In this document: positions 26,645 to 36,480 of the stretch, piece after piece | Layout: each line of letters starts with the position of its first letter | Position numbering within the stretch: position 1 is the first letter of the stretch | Assembly (NCBI GenBank): GCA_038380795.1 | Contig: CM076269.1 | Location: 4,464,001 to 4,528,000, forward strand | Origin: Pyrocephalus nanus | Taxonomy: Eukaryota > Chordata > Aves > Passeriformes > Tyrannidae | Direction of reading: 5' to 3' | DNA: 64,000 nt | Program-made: the position numbers and the translations under genes | Notes under the pieces: generated by a model | Told to the model about the DNA's origin: nothing | Seen by the model: the letters and a program-made list of their open reading frames with translations, nothing else | Database searches by the model: none

Positions 26645-26989
26645 GAAAACAGCCACGAGTAGCAGGGAGAGCGAGGATCGCTGCTGGGGGCCTGGAGGGG
26701 CTCAGGGGCGTCTGCAAGGGCGTGGAGCCATGGGTTGGGATCGGGGAGCAGGCGGAGCTGCCTGGAGCAGCCCCATCTCATGACTGACACCGGACCTTCC
26801 CCAGAGCTCTCACCCCCACCCACCCACCCGCTGCTTCCCCAGGTCCCACCGGGTACCCCGGGCACCGTGAAGCGCCCAGCAATGAGCGCGGGCACTACAT
26901 ATTGGGGTTGGATTCGGGCTGGCAGGGGATGACCCAGCACACACACGAGCTGTATCCCAGGGACCCCCAAGCACCACCAGGCAGCCAGC

Positions 26990-27480
26990 TCCCTCCTCCC
27001 TCGGCTCACCCCGAGCCGCCGTGCCCGCGCTTGTAAATTTGGGCAGCTTTTCGCCCTACAAGCACCGCCCGGCCCCGCAGGGCTCGGTGGGAACTGCGGC
27101 ACCCGCAGCGTGCGGCGTCCCCGGCGTTCCCCGTGGCCCAGGACGGCCGATCCCGCCTGCCGGGAAAATTCCCCGGAGCTCCCACAGTCTCCCTGGCACC
27201 GCCACCCCCGCGCCTGTGCCCGTCCCACCGTGCCCGGGGCATGCCGGGGAGGAGCGAATGAACCTCCCCCGGGGCCGGCCCTGCCCGCCATCCCCTTCGC
27301 CCGCAGCCTTGACCGCGGTGAGCGCGGCCCGGGGGGCACGGGGAGGGACGGGACGGGACGGGGCGGGCGGGAGAGGGGGCGGCGAGAGCGGAGCGGGAAC
27401 CGTGCTGATCCCGCGGGGGGAAGGAGGGCTGGAAGGAAGGAACGCCGGCCCCTGCCCACGTGCTCAGCGGGGCCCCGGAA
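26990..27480. promoter_or_regulatory. HPDL: CpG island, probable HPDL promoter
   Basis: A CpG-dense segment about 1 kb upstream of HPDL contains a good plus-strand donor, ACCGCG|GTGAGC, with its GT at 27318-27319. Paired with the acceptor CCTCCCCGCAG at 28436-28446 it would give a 5'UTR exon spliced 11 nt before the HPDL start codon. The island may also drive a minus-strand transcript. Confidence 0.5.
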
Positions 27481-27585
27481 TGGTCTCGCCTCCCGGCGCG
27501 GGTCTCAGCGGGGCCCTTGCTCAGCCCTGTGCCCTGGGAGCAGGGAGAGCTCGGTGTGCTCAGCCCCGTCCAGGGGCAGGGGGTG

Positions 27586-27586
<1 letters not shown>

Positions 27587-27623
<37 letters not shown>
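27587..27623 (+). repeat. (TG)n microsatellite, 37 nt
   Basis: An uninterrupted TG dinucleotide repeat of about 18.5 units. If HPDL has a 5'UTR intron, the repeat is inside it. Confidence 0.95.
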
Positions 27624-27624
<1 letters not shown>

Positions 27625-28457
27625 CCTCCCAGCCCACTGCACTCCTGTGCGCTCTGGCCGGGCTGGCTCGCGCGTGGGTCAGGAAGCCTCAGTGGGATGC
27701 TCTGGAGAGGGGATGCTGCTTGGTTTTTTGGACAGAACTTTTTGCCTCCTTCAGTGTCGCAGGCATGTGGCTGGGTGGGGAGGGAGGTCGCTTCTCCCGA
27801 AGTGTCCCTCCTCTGCCCCCACAGGGCAAGGTCATTGTCCCCAGCCTGCTGCAGGGAGCGTGGTAGCTCCACGCTGTCCCTGTTGGGGAGGGAAAGGGCA
27901 CATCAGCCTGTAACCCCCACGTTCGTGGGAAACCCCTGGCAAGCGCTGGGACAGCACAGAAGCCTTTTAGCTGTAACTTGTGTGTTGCTCCATGTTTACC
28001 AGTCCAACCTCTGTGTTCCTGGTACAGGACATTCTCTCCCACAACCCTTGTCCCCATAATCTTGCTTACACATACAGCACGCCTCCCACACTGGGATTCC
28101 CTGCTGACCTCCCTGTGGCACTCCCAAGGGACACATGGCTTCACAGGGGGCTGCAGCCAGGGCTCAGGGGTTTTTCTCCCCAGGGACCCCAGGCACGGGG
28201 CAGGGCAGCAGAGTGAAGGGGTGGTGGGGTGGCTCAGCATCCTTGGGCAGCTCTTCGCCGCTGCTCCTGAAGGTGGGTGCGAATTGGCTTGTGAGACCAC
28301 TTATTTAAATACACACATTTAAAGGGTGCAGGTTTACACACGTGTGCATCTGTGCATGCAGATGCACGTGGGCTCTGTGCAAGATGAGGCAATGGCTTCT
28401 TCCGTGGCCAGCAAGCCCCCCCTGACCCCCTGCGTCCTCCCCGCAGCCTGCCCAGCC

Positions 28458-29642
28458 ATGGCAGCCTCGCTGAGCCGCCCCTGCTTCATCTCCCTCCACC
28501 TGCCCTACAGGCAGGGCTGGGCCCAGCACCTGGCCAACACCTTTCGCTTCCAGCCCGTGGCCGTGCGGGAGACGCCGCGGGTCCGGCAGGTGGCCTTGCG
28601 ACGGGGATCCGCCGTCTTCCTCGTCAACGAGCGCCTGGCACCAGGGTCTGCCAGCTCCTCCTGCCGGGAGTTCCTCTACGACACAGACCCCCGGCCCGCC
28701 TTGGGCACAGCCTCCAACGTCTGCTTTGAGGTGGAGGACGTGCTGGGGCTCTGCGAGCGGCTGCAGAGCCAGGGATGCTCCTTGCTGGTGCCCCCCACGG
28801 AGCTGAGGGATGACGGCGGTTCTGTCACCTACGGGGTGGTGAGCTCCGTCGTGGGCAACATCAGCCATACCCTTTTGGACCGATCTCGCTACCAGGGACC
28901 CTTCCTGCCTGGCTTCCAGCCCATCCAAGGAGCCCCCTCAGCCACGGGGGACGGGATCGAGATCACCCACTTTGACCACATCACATACGTCTGTCCCCGG
29001 GGCGGCGCCCGGGCGGCTCTGGACTGGTACCAGCGCTGCTTCGGCTTCCACCGCTTCCTGCTGAACCCGCAGGAGAGCCCGGCCCAGGGATACGTGCTGG
29101 GGGGTCACGGGGTGGGCATGGTGCTCCTCGCGCTGCAGAGCCCCCAGGGCAGCCCGGCACACGGCTGCAAGCTGGTCTTGGCCGAGTCCCTCTCGCAGAA
29201 CGGCACCAACCAAGTCGACACGTTCCTGGAGCAGCACGGCGGGGCCGGGATCCAGCACGTCGGCCTCTGCACCACCGACATTGTCACCACGACCAGGGCT
29301 CTGCAGCAGCAGGGCGTGCGGTTCTTCACGCCCCCCGCCACCTATTACAGCCAGGGGGGCAAAGCCGAGGAGATCCGGGGGGCCGGGCAGGACCCCCGCA
29401 CGCTGGCAGAGCTCGGCATCCTCCTGGACACCACGGTGCCTGGGGACCAGGGCCAGCCGGGGAATGATGCCACAGAGAGCCCTCCTCAGGAATATTTGAT
29501 GCAGATCTTCACCCATCCCATCTTCTCCGAGGAGACCTTCTTCCTGGAGCTCATTGACCGTCGGGGAGCGCCGGGTTTTGGGGAAGGCAATATACGGGCC
29601 CTGTGGAAAGCTGTACAGGTCTATATGGACCAGCAGCAGTAG
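28458..29642 (+). CDS. HPDL: HPDL, 4-hydroxyphenylpyruvate dioxygenase-like protein
   Basis: A single coding exon, 394 aa (human about 371), starting MAASLSRPC in a good Kozak context (cagccATGG). HPDL is a mitochondrial relative of HPD with two vicinal-oxygen-chelate halves; it has been linked to making 4-hydroxymandelate, a coenzyme Q headgroup precursor. The three iron ligands of the fold are visible: His174 in ITHFDHITYV, His267 in GIQHVGLCT and Glu364 in FFLELIDR. The C-terminal helix with FGEGNIRALWKA matches the family. The open frame continues upstream to 28326, but a strong acceptor at 28446 and the conserved start favour 28458. MUTYH is convergent downstream, as in mammals. Confidence 0.95.
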   Translation: MAASLSRPCFISLHLPYRQGWAQHLANTFRFQPVAVRETPRVRQVALRRGSAVFLVNERLAPGSASSSCREFLYDTDPRPALGTASNVCFEVEDVLGLCERLQSQGCSLLVPPTELRDDGGSVTYGVVSSVVGNISHTLLDRSRYQGPFLPGFQPIQGAPSATGDGIEITHFDHITYVCPRGGARAALDWYQRCFGFHRFLLNPQESPAQGYVLGGHGVGMVLLALQSPQGSPAHGCKLVLAESLSQNGTNQVDTFLEQHGGAGIQHVGLCTTDIVTTTRALQQQGVRFFTPPATYYSQGGKAEEIRGAGQDPRTLAELGILLDTTVPGDQGQPGNDATESPPQEYLMQIFTHPIFSEETFFLELIDRRGAPGFGEGNIRALWKAVQVYMDQQQ

Positions 29643-30145
29643 TGGCAGCGCTGCCATCCTCCACCCTCAGCTCCCCGTCCTCTCCAGTCCGACCCTGGGG
29701 GCACTGCACCACTGTGGAGATCCCAGTGGGTGCCTGTGGCGTGGCCCAGGTGGGCAGGGACCAAGGAAACACTCCAGGCCAACCCAGAGCCAACTCTGCG
29801 GGGGAGCAAGACCCTCAGGGCCAAGTCCAGCAGGGCTGTGAGCGTCCCCCAGGATGGAGGGTGATTTTTCTCCCTCCCTGGGTTCCCAGTCATTTATCAA
29901 CCTCACAAGAAGAACTTTCTGCCTTAATTTATTGAGACTTGATCCTGCAGCAGGGCCAAGAGCAGTGCTGGCCCAGTGTGGGCAAAACCACGACACCCAG
30001 CAACACCTCCAGCTGTGGAGGAATGAAGGGCTGCCAGAGGGGAGTGGAGAAGCCTGAGGCCATGGACAGACTGCTCACCAATGGTTACCACCCAGAGCAT
30101 GGCCAGCCCCTCTGTGGGGCGAGTGGTGGCCTCTTGCTCCTCCCA

Positions 30146-30151
30146 ATTAAA
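30146..30151 (+). terminator. HPDL: Candidate HPDL polyadenylation signal ATTAAA
   Basis: ATTAAA in the text CCAATTAAAGAATTAA lies about 500 nt past the HPDL stop. No AATAAA was noticed nearer, so this variant signal is the best candidate. Confidence 0.45.
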
Positions 30152-30732
30152 GAATTAACTTGCAAGCACTGCTTTGAGCTCTTAATCCTCCCATTTACAG
30201 TGTACTGAGTGCCAGGCAAGGATGAGAGGGCCATTTGCATCCCTCAAGGCAAGCTGTCCCCACTCCTGCAGTCCTTAAATTGAGGTCATTGCCCCTTGCA
30301 CCCCACCAGAACTGTCCCTTGTCCCTGCCAGCCCCCAGGCTTGTGCCTTTGCAAGGGTTCATCACAGTCAGGGCAAACCTCAACAGGAACAACAAGAAAA
30401 AAAAAAGAAGGGTGAAACCCTACAAAAAGCCCTGGGGACAGTTGTTTGGCCTGTGTAGGAGCAGCCTATGGGCAGGAGCAGCACAGCCCTCAGAGAATGA
30501 TGCCTGCCCTCACAGGAGGAATGCTCTGGGTTCCCTGTTTGGGTCACCACCAGTTAATGCTCAGCCAAGGGGCTCTTGGATGCATTAACAAAGACATCCC
30601 TGCTGTCTCCAACCCAAATGCAGGGATCCTGCTGGCTATCCTCACATTCCACCACAGGCTGCCCGACACCCCCAGCTTAGCACAGTGCAACAGAAACAGA
30701 AAGTCACGTAGAAAAACCCCCCACACTTAGGA

Positions 30733-30738
30733 TTTATT
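30733..30738 (-). terminator. MUTYH: MUTYH polyadenylation signal AATAAA
   Basis: Plus-strand TTTATT reads AATAAA on the minus strand, about 440 nt past the MUTYH stop. With HPDL ending near 30170, the two convergent genes finish roughly 550 bp apart. Confidence 0.7.
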
Positions 30739-31179
30739 ATTAGAAAGCCTGTGGTTCAGGTTCAGTAAAAACAAGTGTATAAAAAGGACTCTTGGAGGCA
30801 GGGAAGGGTATGGCAGCGTCCCCAGTCACTGGCTGGTGGATGAGGTGCAGGAAGGGGACAGGGCTGCAGGAGCAACGTGGCCACAGCCTGCCCACTGCTG
30901 TGAGTCCACAGTGCCAGAACAGTGGCTGCACGGGGCTGAATGACCCCAGGAGGGCTCCATCCAAGGGGAGAGGGCAGGCCTGGCTCCAGGACACATCCAG
31001 GACTGCAGTGGCCACGTCCAGGCAGAATTCCCACAGGGGAGCCAGTGGGAAGGACGAGTGGGAGACCAGTACAGTGCCATGTACTGAGCTCGCAGCAGCA
31101 CAGGGACACACCACCCCCTGCCACGGGCAGGACTCACCCCAGGGTGGATCTCTGGGGGTCTCACACGTGGAAGGTGCAG

Positions 31180-34100
31180 TCACGGGGCAGTTGGTGCCCG
31201 GAGGAAGGCGTGCAGGGAGAGCTGTGTCCCAGGGCAGGTGCTGCCTGCTCCCCATGGTTTTGCCCCCCGCTTCCGCTTGGAGCCCTACAGGAGACAAGCA
31301 CTAGAACTAAACCAAACCCCCAAGGGCCCCCACGGCCTCCAGGGATCCCCTCTGGAGAAAGGGGCCCCTGGTACTGGGGACATCCTGGGGCAGCACCAGC
31401 CAGGCAAGTCCCCCTGCCACAGGATGCTCCTTGGCAGGATGATCCTGAACCCCATGGCACACCAGAGGCTGTCCCACAGCAACAGGGAGCAGCTTCTGGG
31501 GCTCCAGGCACCAGCACTGCTCACCTTGGCAGGACTGGTCTCCTTCCCGCGCTGCTTCTCGTGCGCTTTCAGCACCTGAAGGGAGCACAAGAGGGACCAG
31601 AGCTGAATAGCACCTGGGTCTGGGAGCTGAGACAGCCTGCAGAGGTTGAGGGGATGGCAGAGGCTCTCCCAGGATGACTGAGGGAAGAGAGGAGAGGCCC
31701 AGGTGCCCCCCAGTACCTTCTTCATGGCCGTGGACACAGCCGAGGCATGGAACTCCTCCTCTGTCACCCAGCGGGATGGGGAGGCAGGGTCCAGGGTCAC
31801 GTCCCCATCCAGGGGCAGGGAGTAGACCACATACGTCTGATGGATGTGGGAGAAGATGTGGGTGACCTGTGAGGGGATGGGAAGACACATGAAACAGGCA
31901 GATTGGGCAGCTGAGCTGCAGGCCAGAAGTGCACCAAGTCTGCCAGGGCTCTGAGGAGTGGGGCAGAGCTTGGGAGGGGTGACAGCAGGGAAGGGGGATC
32001 CTTTTCCCCTGTGCTGCATCCCCCATGGCTGAGCACAGGGGGCTCACACTGTATCCCTCTGGCTCCGGGCTCACCTCTCCAATGAACTGCAGGCCTTTGG
32101 CTGCCACGGGCTGCCCCATCCAGGCCTGGAGGTGATCAGCCAGCACCTCCCTCTCCTTCTCCTCCTGCAGGTCTTGAGCTAGCGGGAGACTTGGGAACTC
32201 CCAGAGTCCAGCCAGGAGACCTGGGGAGGAGGCATGATGGAAATGTGAGACAGCAAGGGGCACATCTGGGGACACTGAACCTCCTCATAGCCCCAGGGGG
32301 CTCCTTTGCCCACCCCGGCAGGAAGTGCATCCCAGTGCCTCTCCCAGCTGCTCTGAGGGCTGCTCTGTCCCTCACGCAGGTGGGAAGGGGCTGTGTGGTG
32401 CCTCCATCCCCCTCCTGCCCAGCCCCATCACCTGAGCTGGGTCTCTGCACGATGAGGTACTCAGGTTTCCCCCGGCAGCCCCTCCGCTCCAGCACACACG
32501 TGGCCGCTCGCATCGCCCGCGGCTGCTTCTTGGCTGCTTTCCGAGGAAAGTTGGTCACCCCCAGGCTGCTGTCCCACGGCTCCGTGGCTGGGGGGCACAG
32601 GGGGCAGTCCCCAACACCTGCAAACAACAATGTAACAGTTGCTGCAGGGCCCGGACCTGGAGCTACAACAGAGATCTCCTCCCGCACTCACCACAGTCCT
32701 CAACGTCGGGCACTGGGGTGGGTTTTCCAAACAGCTTCTGCGAGGCGAAGGCCAGCTCCTTCTCCACCTGAAAAGGGGGACAGGAGCGGGGACAGGCTCA
32801 TCCACCAGCCCACCCTGTCCCCATGCATGGCAACCCCTCAGGACCACGTTTTGGGGTCATACTTACCCTGCACCGTGCTCGGCAGTGCTGCTTCACGGGG
32901 CACTCCCCGCACAGCGGGGCCTTGGGCACGCACACGGTCGCCCCCAGCTCCATCAGGGCTTGGTTAAAATCCCCAGGGCGGCTCCTGTCCACCAGGGCAT
33001 TGGCCATGTCCCTGGACAAATGGTAGTGAGAAGCACAGGGCTCTGCAAGGAGAGCATGCCAGGACCTTTGCCTGCCTCCTGCCTGCCAGGGAGGATGCTC
33101 CTATGTAGGCGCAGGTAACACAGCTCCTTTATCCTCTACTCCCAGCACCAACTTCCCAAGAGCTCCTGTACCCCACGCCTCTCTCCCTACACAGGCTCAG
33201 CTCCCCATGGCTCCTGAACGATCCTGCCCTTGGCCATGATCACCACAGCTCCAAACAGAGACAGAGCACTCCCCTTACCAGAGCCGGTCGATGACGGCCG
33301 GGCTGCTGGAGTCGGCACCGATGCATCGCAGGCGGCACAGCACACGGATCACATTCCCATCCACAACGCCGGTAGCCTGGGACCAGGAGCTGGGGTTACT
33401 GTGCTGGAATGTGCTCCAAGCAAGGCAGGGAGCTGGGGTGCTCCCAGCATGGAGAGGGACACCCAAGAGGCCAACCCACAACCCTGGGCGGTGGGTGAGA
33501 TGCACCCCAAAGCAAGAGGAGAGCAAGAGCCAAGCACAGCCCTGAGGAGGAACCCCTGGTTTGTGAGACCCAGCAGCAGGACCCTGCCAGGAGTGTGGCT
33601 GGGTGGCAGAGAGGGAAGAAACGTCCACTGAGGCCCAGCTCTCACCTGGCCATACGAGATGGATGCGATGGCTCCCGCCGTGTATCGGCCCACTCCCGGC
33701 AGCAGCTTCTGCAGGGCCTCAGCCGTCCTGGGCATGTGGCCACCCAGCTCGGACACCACCTGGCAGAGAGGGAGCTGAGGACTGGGAAGCAGCTGGGGTG
33801 GGTGCATGCAGGCAACTTGTTTTGCCCGCAGGAAGATGGGATCCCAGCCTCTACAGCCTCATGCCAGCAGCACACAGCCCCAGCAAGGCAGGGCAGGTGT
33901 GAGCCAGCACCAACCCACCACCCACAGAGGGGTTTGGAAATGCCCTCCCATCCAGCTCCAGAGCACCTTCCTTGCTGCCTCCTGCAGACGCTTCCCTCTC
34001 GAGTAGTAGCCAAGCCCAGCCCACAGCTCGTTCACCTCCTGCTCCAAGAGACACAGCACGGTGTTAATGGAGAGCCCCAGGGCAGGGAGAGCACCCGGTC

Positions 34101-35462
34101 CCAGTGGCACTCACCTCCAGGGATGCCTGTGCCAGAGCCTGCAGTGTTGGCCATTTCTGTGGAAGAGAGGGGACAAGTCAGGGACAAGCAGAGCTGTGCT
34201 CTGCAGCTGGGGATCTGCCACAGGCAGTGGACATGTTCCCAAAAGGGGCAGCCTGTGGGCACAGGACTCTTTGAGGAACAGTCACCTGCATCCAGCGGTT
34301 GTAGTAGTCGATCACTGTAGCCACCTGTGTCTGCTGGAGCATGACCTCGGACACCCACACTGCAGGGAGCGGGGCAGGCATCAGAGCAGAGGCCCCAGCA
34401 CCACCCACACCTCGTGCCATGGCTATGTGAGCACTGGCTACAAGCACTGCAGAGCATCCACCCCATGGGACCCCTTCCCACCCCTCACCTTCCCCACGCG
34501 CTGCCCCACAGGAGCTCCCCCAGGCCCCTGAAGCCACCCCTCACAATGCCACACACAGAGGGACACCCCACACGTGCTGGGGCGCAGTCCCCGCTCCTCA
34601 CCTGCATAACCCCGTCTGTCGGCATCCGGCTCCGTCGCTGCCTGAAAGGGGAGGATGGTGGTGTGAGAAACAAGGTGACACAGGACCCCACCGCAAGGGG
34701 AACCTGTGTGTAAAATAAAACTACTCGTGGAGTGGTTTTGAACGCCACAGTGGAATTTGCAAAGAAGAAAATACCTCCCCCAAGCGCTCAGAAGTTCTGA
34801 GTTCGAGTTAATCAAGTGACAGCCAAAGCGGCTTCTTCTCAGTGAAATATCCCACACCAAGAGTTGCCTTCAAGATTCAAAATCCCATCAGAGGAGCTGT
34901 CCCAGACCTGAGACCCTCCACACAGGAAGTGATTGCAGGCAGATGTAAATCCCACAGAGGGGCCAAGCAGTTCCCAGCACCATTCAGGCAGATACTGCTG
35001 TAAAGAAGGCCGCATCCTCAGCCCCCCAGTCACCCGATGTCTCCCCTTACCAGCGCCCTCCAGGGAAGGTCCCGCTTGCATCTGTCGTACCAGGCGAGCA
35101 GGTTCCCGCGCAGGGCCTCGACCTCCGCCGGGTCGCTGAAGTGATGCCGGGTGGGCGGCGGGGCGGGCGCTGGAGCCGGGGCCACTGTCAGGAGAGCGGG
35201 GTCAGGGCACGAAAGGCTGCGGGGCTCGACCGCAGCAGAGGCGGGAGCCGAGTGGACGCGCACCGAGTGCGGGGCCTTACGAGGACCCAGGAGGCACCGG
35301 CGGTTGCCCGGCCGGCGACAGAGAACACCCCACGCTCCCCCCACCCCTCCCGCTGCCGGCACCTCCGCGGGGTGACGCTCGCCTCCTGCCCCGGCCCGCG
35401 CTGCCGCCGCCCCGCCGGAGCACCCCGGCCACGGCCGCTGTCCCCGCCCGGGCCCGGGTCAT
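31180..35462 (-). CDS. MUTYH: MUTYH, adenine DNA glycosylase
   Basis: Removes adenine mispaired with 8-oxoguanine in base excision repair, in nucleus and mitochondria. Fifteen coding exons, 510 aa: 35363-35462, 35051-35184, 34602-34641, 34286-34359, 34115-34156, 33967-34038, 33646-33759, 33279-33376, 32867-33011, 32692-32767, 32432-32617, 32075-32220, 31717-31866, 31525-31575, 31180-31284; all phases close. The Arg-rich N-terminus (MTRARAG) fits mitochondrial import. Catalytic Glu96 is in [11 protein letters not shown], the helix-hairpin-helix is [13 protein letters not shown] (173-185), and catalytic Asp198 is in VVDGNV. The [4Fe-4S] cysteines are 252, 259, 262 and 268 (C-X6-C-X2-C-X5-C). 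The 8-oxoG-reading NUDIX-like domain spans about 330-459 ([37 protein letters not shown]). A PIP-box-like QLSLHAFL (497-504) is near the end. Donors of exons 1 and 6 are weak. Confidence 0.95.
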
Positions 35463-36480
35463 GGCGGGGCCGCTGCCGCCGGGGCCGCCACGTGACACCT
35501 TCCCGGGAAAACATTTCCCGCCCCCGGGCGGCCCCGCCCCCTGCGCGCTCCAGCCAACCGGAGGGAGGCGCGGGGAGGGGCTCGCGCCCACCCGCCCACA
35601 GCGTGCGCGGCCGGGGCGGGGCCTCCCTGCGCGCGGCAGCCAATCAGCGAGCCGAGAGCAGAATGGGGCGGGGCCCGCCGCTTCTCCCGCCGGCCCGAGC
35701 GCCCGCATGGGGAAGGACCCCGGGGAAGCGTCCGAGCCGAACGCCGGTTCGCTTAACCCCAAGTTTCGGTTGAAAACGGATTTCGGGAACGGCAGAAAAG
35801 CCCCCCCGGGGCCGGCAGGGGCCGCGCCCGCCGCGTGGGAGGGCGGCGCGGGGCCGGCGGGGCCGAGGGCGGGCGGGCGGCGGGGCGGGCGCGGCGGCGG
35901 AGGGCCCGGGCCCTGCGCGGGCGCGGCCATGGCGGCCGCAGCGCGGGTGCCGGTGGTGGACGTGCAGAGCGACAACCTGGGCGAGCTGTGGCCGTCGCTG
36001 CTGCTGGCGCTGCGCTCCGCCACCTTCGTGGCCGTGGACACGGTGAGCGGGGCCGGGGACGCCGCCGGGACGCGGCCGGGGCGGCGGGGCCGCTGACGGG
36101 TGTCTGTGTCTCCCCGCAGGAGCTGAGCGGCCTCGGTGCCAGGAAGTCGCTGCTGAGCCCGTGAGTGCCCCGCGGGACGGGGGGGTTAGGGTTAGGGCGC
36201 GTCCCTCGGTGCCGGGGGCTCACGGCCCGCTGTCCCGCCGCAGGTGCATCGAGGAGCGCTACAAGGCCGTCTGCAGCGCCGCCAGGACGCGCTCCGTGCT
36301 CTCCCTCGGCCTCGCCTGCTTCAAGCAGCTCCCGGAGAAGGTTCGTGCGCGGGCCGTTCGCTGCTGTTCCCGCCTTCCCCGGGAACAGAGGGGACGCGCC
36401 GGGACGTGGGGCCCAACCCCTGCCCCGCCGGGCTGTTCCATCACCCCTGTGACCGTGTCCCCCGCAGTCCGAGAACACGT
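35340..36480. promoter_or_regulatory. Bidirectional CpG-island promoter of MUTYH and TOE1
   Basis: The MUTYH (minus) and TOE1 (plus) start codons are 466 bp apart, head to head, in a CpG island. Visible elements are a CACGTGAC E-box (35489-35496), two GGGGCGGGGC GC boxes (35613-35622 and 35665-35674) and a CCAAT box (35640-35644). There is no TATA box. A divergent MUTYH/TOE1 promoter is also known in mammals. Confidence 0.85.

Noticed and set aside
26533..27459. 308-codon minus-strand open frame
   Set aside because: No recognisable domain, low-complexity Arg/Pro/Gly start in a CpG island, and no homology I know. Kept only as a transcript hint.
31180..31182. MUTYH TGA stop as a second selenocysteine codon
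   Set aside because: MUTYH is not a selenoprotein, the family ends here after the PIP-like motif, and no SECIS was seen downstream.
36183..36197. Interstitial telomere repeat
   Set aside because: Only two TTAGGG units; chance or a G-rich intron start explains it.
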